From Bog-473 sp963828505 (GTDB lineage: Bacteria; Actinomycetota; Acidimicrobiia; Acidimicrobiales; RAAP-2): a stretch of DNA of 64,000 nt. Positions within the stretch are counted from its first letter, which is position 1. Every line of letters begins with the position of its first letter. This document shows positions 55,499 to 64,000 of this stretch, piece after piece. The translations under genes were made by a program, and so were the position numbers. The stretch is from NCBI GenBank assembly GCA_963828505.1, contig CAWHFM010000018.1, forward strand, positions 1 through 64,000. The letters are read 5' to 3'. The notes below the pieces were generated by a model. It did not search any database and was not told the DNA's origin. It worked only from the letters and a program-made list of their open reading frames with translations.

Positions 55499-56377
55499 AT
55501 GCGCGTCCACCTGGTCGACGGCACCTACGAGCTGTTCCGCCATTTCTTCGGGGCCCCACCCCATCGCAACGCGGCGGGCCAGGAGGTGGCGGCGGTCAGG
55601 GGCGTGCTGGGCTCCGTGCTGCAACTGCTCGCCGATGGTGCGACCCACGTGGGCGTGGCGACCGACCACGTGATCGAGTCCTTCCGCAACGACCTGTGGC
55701 CTGGTTACAAGACCGGAGATGGCGTGGACCCCGACCTGCGGTCCCAGTTCTGGCCCCTCGAAGATGCCCTTGCTGCCATGGGCATCGTGGTGTGGGCGAT
55801 GGTCGACGACGAGGCGGACGATGCGCTGGCCAGCGCGGCGGCGGTCGCCGACGACGACGCGCGGGTGGAACAGGTCGTCATCTGCACACCGGACAAGGAC
55901 CTCGGTCAATGCGTCCGTGGCACCCGGGTCGTCCAGATGGACCGGCGCAAGCAGGTCGTGACGGACGAGGCGGGGGTGATAGCCAAGTTCGGGGTGCCGC
56001 CCGCCTCCATTCCCGACTACCTCGCCCTGGTGGGCGACAGTGCCGACGGTTTTCCGGGGCTGCCCGGGTGGGGGGCCAAGTCGGCCGCGGCGGTGCTGGC
56101 TCGGTGGGGGGGCATCGAGTCCATTCCCACGAGTCCCGACGCCTGGCAGGTGTCGGTCCGAGGTGCAGCAAAGCTCGCGGCCGCGCTCCGCGAGGGGTAC
56201 GACGACGCGCTCCTGTTCAAGAAGCTGGCGACCCTGCACGTTGACCGTTCGCTCGTCGACTCCGTCGACGAGCTGAGTTGGGGAGGACCGACGCCCGACT
56301 TCGCTCGGGTGTGCTCCGAACTCGACGCGGACACGCTGGCGCGGCGGACCGAGGCCGTGGCCGCAGGTCGGCGGTAG
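55499..56377 (+). CDS. 5'-3' exonuclease (PolA N-terminal-like)
   Basis: The protein has 292 residues from ATG 55499 (GTG 55484 is an alternative). Metal-binding acidic residues occur in HLVDGTYELFRHFFG, DDEADDALASAAAVA and ICTPDKDLGQCV. The H3TH DNA-binding part is IPDYLALVGDSADGFPGLPG, WGAKSAAAVLARWGGIE. It lacks polymerase domains, so it is a stand-alone flap/5' nuclease for primer removal or repair. Confidence 0.85.
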   Translation: MRVHLVDGTYELFRHFFGAPPHRNAAGQEVAAVRGVLGSVLQLLADGATHVGVATDHVIESFRNDLWPGYKTGDGVDPDLRSQFWPLEDALAAMGIVVWAMVDDEADDALASAAAVADDDARVEQVVICTPDKDLGQCVRGTRVVQMDRRKQVVTDEAGVIAKFGVPPASIPDYLALVGDSADGFPGLPGWGAKSAAAVLARWGGIESIPTSPDAWQVSVRGAAKLAAALREGYDDALLFKKLATLHVDRSLVDSVDELSWGGPTPDFARVCSELDADTLARRTEAVAAGRR

Positions 56378-56467
56378 AAGTACTCCTCGAGTCGCAGAGC
56401 TGGACTGCTCAGCCTCGGATCCCGCGCAACGTTCGTGCGCGACCGTTTGCCGGTTTGCGAGGCGGGT

Positions 56468-56776
56468 ATGGCCAATGTGACAAAAGCGAGGTGGTTCTCG
56501 GTGAACATGGTGAGTGGTGTGGTCATTGGCATCGTGGTAGCTGCGGTGGGCGCGATTCTCGACTTCGCGGTCACGGCGAGCCCGTATCAGCATGGGCTCA
56601 ACCTGAACACCGTCGGAGTGATCCTGATGGTGGTCGGCATCGTCGGGATCGTGCTCTCGCTGGCGTTCGGGCTCCGCACTCAGGTCGGATACCGCGGATG
56701 GGGGTATCGTCGCCATCGCACGGTCGTCGACGACGGACACGGCAACGTCGCCTCGCGGGAGGACAGTTACCTCTAA
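56468..56776 (+). CDS. Small membrane protein, DUF6458-like
   Basis: This protein has 102 residues from ATG 56468 (GAGGCGGG upstream); ATG 56507 is also possible. It has two helices (GVVIGIVVAAVGAILDFAV and VGVILMVVGIVGIVLSLAF) joined by ASPYQHGLNLNTV, then a basic tail with YRGWGYRRHRTVVDDG. This fold is frequent in actinomycetes. Function is unknown. Confidence 0.65.
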   Translation: MANVTKARWFSVNMVSGVVIGIVVAAVGAILDFAVTASPYQHGLNLNTVGVILMVVGIVGIVLSLAFGLRTQVGYRGWGYRRHRTVVDDGHGNVASREDSYL

Positions 56777-56891
56777 TCCTCTCTGAGCACGTTGCAGGGA
56801 AAAAAGCGACAACCAAGATGGCAGCGATCCTCTTGGTGTTGTTCGTCGCGCTGATCCCGGGTGGCGGCCTTGCTGGCGGGAGAGAGACGGC

Positions 56892-58427
56892 TCAGCCGTA
56901 GTGCTTGGCCGAGGGCCAGGCTTTCGACCACGCCACGAGCTGTCCGCGACACACGAAGATGGGATCCCCGCGCTCTTCCGTCCACACTCCGTCCGGCGTG
57001 GCCACTGATCCGGCGGCCGTCACCTGCGAGAAGATGGTGCGCAGGTAGGAGCGTGGAAGGTCGACGGCGATGGTGGTGGCGCCGGTCCTCGCTCCGCCTG
57101 GCCCCCACCACCAGTAGGTGTTGTGCCCGCTGATCGCGTGGGGCAGGCCGTAGCGTGATCCCCACAAGTCGATCGCACCTGCTGCGCCGTAGTCACCGGT
57201 GAAGACGACCAGATGGGCGCGTTGGGCCTCGGGCAGCGTGTCCGCGACGTGCGCCACCTGGGCGACCATGTAAGGCCAGCCCTCCGTCGCACTCAGGTCC
57301 TTGTTGATGTTGCCTTCCCAGGAACCCTTCGGGAGCGAGCTGGCGGGCAGGACCGGCAACGCCAGCGGGAGCGAGACGAGCGCGCCCAGCACCATCAAAA
57401 CCACCCAACCCCAGACGCCGCGTGGCGGGGCGTGAGCAAGCAGCCGTCGCTCGGCCCACACACCGCCGGCGGCGAAGAGCAGGTAGTACATGCCCGCCAC
57501 GTAGTACGGCTTCCCGGCGGTCAGCGTGAAGACGGTGATCAGGAAGAGGTAGGCCACGCCCAGTGGCCGCCACGATGGCGACCGCAGGAGGAGGCGCAAT
57601 CCGCACACCCAGAAGACCACGAGGACTGGTCCGACCACGATGAATTGCGACGGGAGGAAGGCGATCGATTGTCCGAGGCCGCCGTTCTCGGTATGCAGGC
57701 TGTGTGTCATGGCCACTTCGGCCCATTGGTGCTGCGCGTTCCACACCAGGTCGGGCAGCCAGAGCAGGATCGCGAGCGCGGCGCCGGCCCACGGCCACGG
57801 CCCTCGTAGGACCGCGGCGCGTCCTCCCGCGAGGAGCCCAACGCCGATGGCGATGGCGAAGAACCCGATGTTCCACTTGTTCATGAGCCCGAGTCCCATC
57901 ACCAAGCCGAGGAGCAGCCAAAGCCGTTGGGAACCGGTGCGGAGGATGCGGACGACGAGGAACGAGGCCGTGCACCAGAAGAGATCGTCGAACGCCGCGG
58001 TCGACAGGAGATGGAAGGTTCCGAGGAACACAGGCGAAGTCGCCGCGGCCAGAGCCGCCAGCACCTGGGCCCTCCAGCCGCCGTCGAGCTCCCGGGCCAT
58101 GAGTCCGGCCAGCAGGACCGTTGCGCCTCCGGCCAGCGCGGGAAGGATCCGGAGCGCCTGCGGTGAGGTGCCGAGCAGGTGGACCGACAGCCAGGCGAGC
58201 GCCGGGACCAATGGGGGCTGGTCCACATAACCCCACGCCAGGTGACGAGCGCATGCGAGGAAGTAGAGCTCGTCGCGATGGAAGCCGTAGCGGCCCGAGA
58301 CCAACAGCTCGACCGATGTGAACGCCACGGCGATCGCCGTGACCGGGCGGGTGTGGAACGCCGGCAGGCTCTTGGTCGGCGCTGGTGTAGCGGTTGCCTG
58401 CTCCCGCTCTGCGGTGTGGAGGTTCAC
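56892..58427 (-). CDS. GT39-type membrane glycosyltransferase (ArnT/PMT-like)
   Basis: This protein has 511 residues from GTG 58427. GFHRDELYFLACARHLAWGY carries the early DE motif of polyprenyl-phosphate-sugar-dependent GT-C enzymes, followed by YVDQPPLVPALAWLSVHLLG. About ten helices follow, then a soluble C-terminal domain (HLVVFTGDYGAAGAIDLWGS). Such enzymes move a sugar from a lipid carrier to protein or wall on the outer face. The start shares bases with the stop of the TetR gene, so the pair is cotranscribed and regulator-controlled. Confidence 0.8.
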   Translation of the reverse strand: MNLHTAEREQATATPAPTKSLPAFHTRPVTAIAVAFTSVELLVSGRYGFHRDELYFLACARHLAWGYVDQPPLVPALAWLSVHLLGTSPQALRILPALAGGATVLLAGLMARELDGGWRAQVLAALAAATSPVFLGTFHLLSTAAFDDLFWCTASFLVVRILRTGSQRLWLLLGLVMGLGLMNKWNIGFFAIAIGVGLLAGGRAAVLRGPWPWAGAALAILLWLPDLVWNAQHQWAEVAMTHSLHTENGGLGQSIAFLPSQFIVVGPVLVVFWVCGLRLLLRSPSWRPLGVAYLFLITVFTLTAGKPYYVAGMYYLLFAAGGVWAERRLLAHAPPRGVWGWVVLMVLGALVSLPLALPVLPASSLPKGSWEGNINKDLSATEGWPYMVAQVAHVADTLPEAQRAHLVVFTGDYGAAGAIDLWGSRYGLPHAISGHNTYWWWGPGGARTGATTIAVDLPRSYLRTIFSQVTAAGSVATPDGVWTEERGDPIFVCRGQLVAWSKAWPSAKHYG

Positions 58428-59116
58428 GACGGTCTCACGAGTGAGGTGCAGATGAACTCCACCACAGTGGCGCGGGACGCGGCGTCGTCGTAGAGCGATG
58501 CGTCGCGGCCTTCGTGGCGCTTCCAAGCGAACCAGGCGATGGACTCGGTGATCACCCGCGCCGTGAGCGCGGCGTCGTCGAGGGCCCGGATCGATCCCTG
58601 GGTGCTCCGGGTTTCGAGATAGCGAGCGAGTTGGTCGAAGTATCGTCCGCGCACGCTCCCGAAGTACATGTGCTCGATGTCTGGAAGATCGACGGCACAT
58701 CGCTCGATGACGGCAAGCATCGGCCAGCGTCCCGCCACGATGTCGTAACGCTCTTCGACGATGCCGCGCAGCTCCGAGGCGACGTCGCCTGGGTCATCGT
58801 CGTCGAGGGCTGAACGCAGGCGGGCAGCCGGGATCTTGCGCAGTCCTTGGCGGATCAGCTCGACCGTTTCCCCCGGAGCCGGCGTGGGTAGTGGCAGGGG
58901 CGGGACCACCTCGCCGAGCGTGCCGAAGCCGTGGTCGAAGACGAGGTGGAAGAGGGCTTCCTTGCTCTCCACGTAGGTGAACACGGAGCCGGACGAGATC
59001 CCCGCTTCGGTGGCCACGTCCGTGACCCGGGTCCTCCGGTAGCCCTGCCGGCCGAAGATCTTCGTGGCCGCGGTGGCGATCGAAGTGAGACGCTCCTCGG
59101 GCCGTACACGCGGCAT
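58424..59116 (-). CDS. TetR-family transcriptional regulator
   Basis: This 230-residue protein has the N-terminal HTH RLTSIATAATKIFGRQGYRR, TRVTDVATEAGISSGSVFTY, VESKEALFHLVFDHGF. The ligand domain is unassigned. A 25-bp palindrome lies 11 bases upstream of its start and is the likely operator. The downstream GT39 gene overlaps it by four bases, so both are expected to be repressed together. Confidence 0.85.
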   Translation of the reverse strand: MPRVRPEERLTSIATAATKIFGRQGYRRTRVTDVATEAGISSGSVFTYVESKEALFHLVFDHGFGTLGEVVPPLPLPTPAPGETVELIRQGLRKIPAARLRSALDDDDPGDVASELRGIVEERYDIVAGRWPMLAVIERCAVDLPDIEHMYFGSVRGRYFDQLARYLETRSTQGSIRALDDAALTARVITESIAWFAWKRHEGRDASLYDDAASRATVVEFICTSLVRPS

Positions 59117-59126
59117 GCTCCTAGTA

Positions 59127-59151
59127 TTGACTGACTGAGTCAGTCAGTCAA
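59127..59151. promoter_or_regulatory. Palindromic operator of the TetR-GT39 transcript
   Basis: The arms are TTGACTGACTGA and TCAGTCAGTCAA around a central G: a perfect 12-bp inverted repeat. It lies directly before the tetR start, so bound regulator would block its own transcription or initiation. Confidence 0.75.
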
Positions 59152-59171
59152 TAGATCGAAACTGTCCCCCT

Positions 59172-60482
59172 TCACACTGGTGCTCCGACGACCGGGAGGG
59201 GACCCGAGAGCGAGAGGTGTCTGATGTAGAGGCACCGGCTGTTCGGGAACCCGACTGCGCCCGGGACCCAAGCGTGGAACGCGATCCAGTACGAACCGGA
59301 AGCGTCGGCGAAGACGGACTCGCCGCCTGGACCAGCGACGCCGTTGCCGTTGGCGAGGATGGGGGTCGGCGAGGCGTCCGTGCACGGCCCGACGGGCCCA
59401 GTGCAGATCGCCACTCCTACGGCGTACGCGGCGCTGTTCCAATTGTTGCCCGAATAGAAGAGGAAGTAGCGGCCGCCGGCGGTCACCATGGAGGGGGCCT
59501 CGACTGTCCCGCCCTGCCAGGATTGGTCCGGCACCAGCGTCTCAGAGGGTTTCGAGGCGAAAGCGAACCCCGTGCCGGCCGGGTTGAGTTGCTGCGACCA
59601 CAGGATGGAGTCGCCCGGTCCGCCGGATTTCCATTCGAGGTAGAGCGTGCCATCGGTGTCGATGAACGGGGACGCGTCGATGGAGCCTCCGAGCGCCATT
59701 TGGCATTCGAGGGGTGCCTTGGAGTTGTCGACGAAAGGTCCTTCAGGTTGTTGGGCCGTGGCCACCGAGATGCACTCCTCGCCGGTCCCGGCGACCTTCG
59801 CGGCGTAGTAAAGGAGAAACTTCCCACCGAATTGCGCGACAGCCGGCGCCCACGTGTCGTGTGGAGCCGCCCATGCGGGCAGGTTGGGCAGCGCGTTGCT
59901 GACCGCGGCCCAGTGGGTCAGATCGCTCGATTCGATGATCTGGATGCTGCCGCCGACCGAGTTCGTCGCGTACCCGAAGAAGGTCTGGCCCACCAGGATC
60001 ACGTCCGGATCCGGGAAGTCGAACGGGTAGACCAGGCCACTGCCCGCCCCGCCGACGAGCGCGGTGCAGGGCACGGACACGGCGGAGATGTCCTGGGCCG
60101 CCTGGTTGTTGTTGTTGCGGGAGATCTGGCCGAACGCGCTCTGGACACCCGCCAAACACGCCTGCAACGTCGAGATGCCGGCTCCTTGGGCCAGGGCTTG
60201 CGCATTCGTGCTCGCCAGCGCGGAATTGGCCGTGGCCAGCTGGCCCAGCGAGGCGGCGATGCTCGTCTCGAGCTGGTGCCGTCGGTAGCCGGTGACCGCC
60301 GTGGCGTATCTGGTCACGGCGACGTCGTGGCGCAGTGTGGCCAGCTGGCGCTGCGCCGCCGCGAGCGAGTCCTGCTCGCGGCTGCTCCTGGTCGTCGACC
60401 GTACGTCGGCCCACGTCGCCGCCGTCAGGACCACGGCCGCGAGGACCACCACCCCGGCGGCGAGCCAGCGCCGGCTAGCCAT
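59172..60482 (-). CDS. Membrane-anchored GH43-like beta-propeller protein
   Basis: In this 436-residue protein a signal-anchor (WLAAGVVVLAAVVLTAATWA) is followed by a coiled-coil stretch (about 35-115, ending LQACLAGVQSAFGQISRN), then a GH43-type five-bladed propeller. FDFPDPDVILVGQTFFGYAT gives the catalytic base aspartate, GSIDASPFIDTDGTLYLEWK the second acidic site and TVEAPSMV the acid glutamate. It probably acts on arabinan/xylan-like or wall polysaccharides outside the cell. It overlaps the upstream gene by eight bases. Confidence 0.75.
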   Translation of the reverse strand: MASRRWLAAGVVVLAAVVLTAATWADVRSTTRSSREQDSLAAAQRQLATLRHDVAVTRYATAVTGYRRHQLETSIAASLGQLATANSALASTNAQALAQGAGISTLQACLAGVQSAFGQISRNNNNQAAQDISAVSVPCTALVGGAGSGLVYPFDFPDPDVILVGQTFFGYATNSVGGSIQIIESSDLTHWAAVSNALPNLPAWAAPHDTWAPAVAQFGGKFLLYYAAKVAGTGEECISVATAQQPEGPFVDNSKAPLECQMALGGSIDASPFIDTDGTLYLEWKSGGPGDSILWSQQLNPAGTGFAFASKPSETLVPDQSWQGGTVEAPSMVTAGGRYFLFYSGNNWNSAAYAVGVAICTGPVGPCTDASPTPILANGNGVAGPGGESVFADASGSYWIAFHAWVPGAVGFPNSRCLYIRHLSLSGPLPVVGAPV

Positions 60483-61074
60483 CGGCCGTCGTCGCTGTTT
60501 TGCAGCTGGACGTCACAGCCTGGAGCGCCGCGATCGCATGGTCCGTCCGGCCGACCGACAATGCATTCAGGGCGCGCTCGACGCCCCCGAGACAGGTCTG
60601 GAGCGAGCCGATCAGGGCCGTCTGCTCCGTCACGTGCGCCTGCAGGGAGGCCAGCGCGGCTTGAGCCGCCTTGAGCTGGTTCGTGTCCTGGGTGTCGGCA
60701 GCGCTGTCGCTGGCCACGCGCGCCGAGAGGAGGGCCAGCGCAGCATGCAGCTGGGCCAGCGTTGCGGAGACCGACGTGGTCTTCCGTCCGGTCGTCTCGA
60801 GTGCCGAGTGGGCGCGGTCGTAGCTGGAATTCTCGTGGACCGTGTCGTTCACCACATAGCCCAGTGCGGCGGCGAACAAGACGCCCAGGGCAAGGCCGAT
60901 GACCAGCCCCAATCGGCGTGCGGGCCGCGGAGGCGCGCGCCGGGGCGGCGGCGGCCCAGGCACGATGTCCGTCACCAGGACGGCGCTTCCGACGCCGCGT
61001 GCCGGTTCGAGCGCGCCATCCTCGTTTTGGAGAGTCTGGGCCGTTTCGAACCCTCCTGTGTCCCGCAGCACCAT
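60475..61074 (-). CDS. Membrane protein with coiled coil, related to the GH43 stalk
   Basis: This 199-residue protein has a Pro/Arg-rich cytoplasmic start (PGPPPPRRAPPRPARR), one helix (LGLVIGLALGVLFAAALGYV) and an extracytoplasmic Ala/Leu/Gln coiled coil. Its end (LQTCLGGVERALNALSVGRT...AVTSSC) matches the end of the stalk of the next protein (LQACLAGVQSAFGQISRN...AVSVPC), both with two cysteines. The two probably assemble with each other through these coils. No enzymatic domain is present. Confidence 0.6.
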   Translation of the reverse strand: MVLRDTGGFETAQTLQNEDGALEPARGVGSAVLVTDIVPGPPPPRRAPPRPARRLGLVIGLALGVLFAAALGYVVNDTVHENSSYDRAHSALETTGRKTTSVSATLAQLHAALALLSARVASDSAADTQDTNQLKAAQAALASLQAHVTEQTALIGSLQTCLGGVERALNALSVGRTDHAIAALQAVTSSCKTATTADG

Positions 61075-61250
61075 TTTGAAACGACCGGCACACCGCCTGT
61101 CGGCAGCACCACTATCTCAGTTGGCTGCCCGCGCGACAAGGCAGGGCTCCGGTCGATCGGCGCACCCCCGCCTGCACCGCATGACGACCCAGTGGCTCCG
61201 CAGGAACGACGGGACTGCGCTCGGGCCCTTGTGTGTGGGCTGCTGCCCGC

Positions 61251-62599
61251 TCAGCTCGACGGACCACCGGCGACCGTGATCGGGATGCGCACGGTCGCAG
61301 ACGGTGACTCGAGCCCGGCGTCGTTGACCAGCACCTGGCAGTGGGGATGGGCGGAGTCACACATCCCGTCACCGACGGCACCCACCACAATGTGGAAGTC
61401 GACCTCCCCACTGCCCTTCGGATCGGGGACGAGGATCTGACCCGCGGCGACGTCGCAACCCGCCTCGCTGCCCGACGAGCACTCCACCACGTTGACCACC
61501 TTCCCGGGCAGGTATCCCTTCCAGGTCACCGTGACCTCGTCGCCGTCGGTCAGGTTCTTGGTGGAGGTGAGCGACGCGCGGCGATCCGTCTTGGGCGGGG
61601 CAAGAGCGGCGCTGACAGTGATGAGCCAGGAGCGGGTGCAGAGTACAGCTCGCTCACCCCCGGCTTCGTGTCATGTGCCAGGCGCTGTGCCGCGGTTGAA
61701 ACGTGCTGAAGGTGGGCGGACCAGAAATCCGTCGTCGTCGCAACGACGCTGCCGAACCACTTCGCGGACGGCTGGTACCAGTCGGTGTGGTTCGCACCGG
61801 TAAGCGAAAGGAAAGCCTTCGGTCCTTTCATCTCGTTGAAGAACGTGACCATCTGGTCGTAAGGGAGCAGCGGGTCCAGTGTGCCGTGGACGAACAAGGT
61901 CGGAGGGTTTCCGCTCCGGCGATAGTGGCCGCCGGGATAGGACTCGGGGTCGCCCGAGAGCACCTCGACCGCCTTGACCCGAGGATCGGAGCAGCACGTG
62001 TTGAGGAAGGCGAGCGTCGTCACCGCTCCGTCGGAGTGCCCGGCCACGCCGATCTCTGTGGGCGACACCGACCCGGCCAGCGGCGCCGGGAGGCCGGCGA
62101 GCATGGAGGTGATGACGAAGCGCATGTCGGCGGGTTGGTTGAACTGGTCGTCCTGGTCGACGCCGCCTGGCGTCCCGCTGTGGGTCAGCGGGAAGAGCGG
62201 CGCGGCCACGACGAAGCCGGCAGCCGCCCACGAGCTGAGCAGGGCCGCGTAGTCCTGCGGCGTGCCGTCGAGCCCGTGGCCGAACACGATCAGGGGGAAC
62301 GGGGCGCCCGAGTGGTCGGGTGTCGCGCCCGGGGCCGGGGTGGCGCCCGGCTTGCCCCGGGCCGGGTACCAGACCGTGGTGATCAGGGTGCGCGAGGGGA
62401 TTGCCGGAAGTCCACCGTGCGCCGGTGTGGGCCGGGAGTGGTCGACGAACGTCTCGGTGACGACGCCGACGGCGTGCCGGCCCGACGTCGGCAGCGCGCC
62501 CGATGGCGAGCCGACTGCGAGCGGGATGGCGAGCCCGCCGGCCAGCACTGCCACCGCGAGGCGTGACCGGATCCTGGTCCCTCCCCACCTCTCAGCCAC
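61251..62599 (-). CDS. Secreted alpha/beta hydrolase with C-terminal neocarzinostatin-like domain (frameshifted)
   Basis: The signal is LAVAVLAGGLAIPLAVGSPS. The hydrolase (about 40-300) resembles the PAF-acetylhydrolase/polyesterase group, with an oxyanion loop near VFGHGLDGTPQ, the nucleophile elbow GHSDGA, the acid in GTLDPLLP and histidine in GANHTDW. Near 61640 the frame shifts. The following frame, ITVSAALAPPKTDRRA to the stop at 61251, reads DGDEVTVTWKGYLPGKVVNV with three or four cysteines, like neocarzinostatin-fold domains. As written the hydrolase frame ends at 61550. Confidence 0.65.
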
Positions 62600-63152
62600 C
62601 GGATTCGAGCCGGGCGCTCTCGCTTTGATTGGCGACGTCGAACATGAGGCGGACCGAGTTACCGTCCGCTGGTCCCTCCCGCCGCGTCTCGGGATCCCAC
62701 ATGCTCCGAGGCCGCGTCATGAAGTCCCCCCCATAGACGTGGATCGCACCGGTGTAGGCGCGGGTCAGTGGGTTGGTCACCGAGTGCACGACATCGTCGC
62801 CCAGGAGCAGGACTTCGCGTTGCCCGATGGACCGCCCACCGGACTCCACGATCGTCTCGTCCCGGCGGCGCCAGAACACGTTGTCCTCGACTCCTTGGTA
62901 AATGCCGATAGCCGCCCACATGCGGTGGTCGTGGGCCGGCAGCGTCATGCCAGGCGCCCAGACAACCTTGACGATCGTGACTTTCTCTGAGGAGTAGAGC
63001 GGCTCGAGCTCCGCCTTCGTCGGGGGCAGCGCCGTCTGCACCCCCGAACCGGACGAGACCGCTCGACCGAGAACCTCCCGAATGGCGATCGGCCCGTCCG
63101 AGCCGCTGGCTGCGGCCACGCACTCTCCGAGAAAAGAATCGACATCGAACAT
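62592..63152 (-). CDS. Cupin, cysteine-dioxygenase-like
   Basis: This 186-residue protein has a cupin core with LPAHDHRMWAAIGIYQGVED (His-His-Glu type metal ligands) and DDVVHSVTNPL as the second histidine motif. The family includes cysteine and mercaptopropionate dioxygenases. The substrate is not evident. It overlaps the hydrolase gene by eight bases. Confidence 0.7.
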   Translation of the reverse strand: MFDVDSFLGECVAAASGSDGPIAIREVLGRAVSSGSGVQTALPPTKAELEPLYSSEKVTIVKVVWAPGMTLPAHDHRMWAAIGIYQGVEDNVFWRRRDETIVESGGRSIGQREVLLLGDDVVHSVTNPLTRAYTGAIHVYGGDFMTRPRSMWDPETRREGPADGNSVRLMFDVANQSESARLESGG

Positions 63153-63254
63153 CCGAGCCTCCCGAACGAGCCCATTCTCGCGCGCCGTCGGGCGAGTGGG
63201 TTACGTTCCGGCCGTCTTCGGGGCCACGTGTTCGCGGCCCCGAGAGCCCGCTCC

Positions 63255-64000
63255 CTAGCTGTGGAGCCAGGTGACCGTGAAGTCCTTGTTCTGGGTCAAC
63301 GCCGAGACCGAGTCCTTCTGAGTGGAGCCGGACGCCATGATGATCTCCGTCGGGCTGTGCTTGCCGATCCCGTTGCCGTCGACCTTCGCCTTGGTGAAAC
63401 TCACGGTGTGGAAGTCCGCGAGCGGCAAAATACCGCCTGAGCCCGTGCAGCACGGCGCTTCGACGATGACCTCGGCCGATGCCCTCTTCGCCCCGCTGAC
63501 ACTCTTGGTGACCGTGTGGGTCCAGCCCGCGGTGACGTCGGAGATGGTCATGGTGAACGAGGTGGCGCTGTTGGCCGTCACCGAAGCCTTCATCTGGTCT
63601 CCGGGCGTGAGCACGCTGGAGAAGTACACCGGCGGGTTCGGGTAGGTCTCATACCACTCGCCGTATTCAGCTGCACCGCCGGAGCATTCGGCCAGCGTGC
63701 CGGTCTGCTCCACCGTGCTGTTGTTGTAGCCGTCGAGCCCGACCCAGTCGGCCGAGTAAGTGGTGGCCGACGTGCAGCTCACCGACGGCTGGACCCAGCT
63801 GGAGGAGACGTCGTTGAACTTCGCCCCGGTCGCGGCGTAGCCGGACCAGTTGGGAGACGACACCGTGTTGGCGGGCAGGACCGCCGAGCCCGGGGGATTG
63901 AGCCGCATCGGGGCCCCGTGGAATGTCGTGGCGGCCTCCACCGCGGGCTGGGAGACCACGATCATTCCAAGCAGCGGAACGACAGCGACAGCAAACAGCT
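63255..64000 (-). CDS. G1-family (eqolisin) peptidase, secreted, 5' end outside window
   Basis: The fold is a beta-sandwich acid protease with a Gln-Glu dyad. NWSGYAATG opens the domain, glutamine lies in STVEQTGTLAECSG and glutamate in RASAEVIVEAP. Signal-like hydrophobic residues (FAVAVVPLLGMIVVS) continue to the window edge, so the start is beyond 64000. The family is better known from fungi, with scattered bacterial members, and works at acidic pH outside the cell. Confidence 0.8.
   Translation of the reverse strand, partial: LFAVAVVPLLGMIVVSQPAVEAATTFHGAPMRLNPPGSAVLPANTVSSPNWSGYAATGAKFNDVSSSWVQPSVSCTSATTYSADWVGLDGYNNSTVEQTGTLAECSGGAAEYGEWYETYPNPPVYFSSVLTPGDQMKASVTANSATSFTMTISDVTAGWTHTVTKSVSGAKRASAEVIVEAPCCTGSGGILPLADFHTVSFTKAKVDGNGIGKHSPTEIIMASGSTQKDSVSALTQNKDFTVTWLHS

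Noticed and set aside
56818..56901. 27-codon hydrophobic ORF (MAAILLVLFVALIPGGG...) before the GT39 stop
   Set aside because: It has no convincing RBS and lies between convergent genes. It is too short to support without further evidence.

Overview
The window is high-GC DNA from an actinomycete. The family set fits: OtsA/OtsB with GpgS, HemQ, a LytR_C-domain protein, a GWW..DGKWYPPE-type membrane protein and a CIRCE-controlled groEL. The style recalls Acidimicrobiia, but that class assignment is only inference. Many ordinary genes carry single-base frameshifts, and there is an unusual G-rich run at 36.8 kb. Some breaks may therefore be assembly errors rather than decay.

From 1 to about 16.1 kb lies the most unusual part: an array of RHS polymorphic-toxin tips armed with tyrosine recombinases. 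A large RHS gene enters from the left edge and ends in a muralytic-looking tip (CT1) followed by a lipoprotein immunity candidate. Downstream are five more tip cassettes, all starting at the same RHS-core codons (NRYYDP). Two are complete (CT2 and CT3), CT1 and CT2 recur as second copies, CT5 is frameshifted and CT4 has decayed. Each intact or frameshifted tip is followed by its own immunity candidate. Cassettes are separated either by a 1.2-kb module holding an antisense tyrosine recombinase (three copies, the third broken) or by a 145-150-bp module. Every module ends in the same 12-bp inverted repeat GGTCGTAGTAGC / GCTACTACGACC, and its right copy is the codon string for R-Y-Y-D in the next tip. 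The layout suggests a store of silent toxin tips that can be switched in frame onto one RHS trunk.

From 16.4 to 26.9 kb is a decayed island. It has an excisionase-like gene with a translationally coupled leader ORF, two diverged copies of an antitoxin/PIN-like toxin pair, each beside a 5' half of a tRNA-Thr, and broken genes (ECF sigma-ankyrin-ATPase-like protein, PASTA protein, secreted glycosidase).

From 26.9 to 64 kb is chromosomal backbone: otsB/otsA/gpgS (trehalose and glucosylglycerate precursors), thrC with a MoaD-like sulfur carrier, groEL, hemQ, the nickel-pincer cofactor genes larE and larB-larC, pheA, two MFS exporters, an amidase, an aromatic-amino-acid-type decarboxylase, an amidohydrolase with two VOC proteins, a GNAT-AAA+ fusion, a PolA-type 5'-3' exonuclease, a TetR-GT39 pair with an evident operator, and a minus-strand set of secreted or membrane proteins (GH43-like, hydrolase with a neocarzinostatin-like domain, cupin, G1 peptidase).
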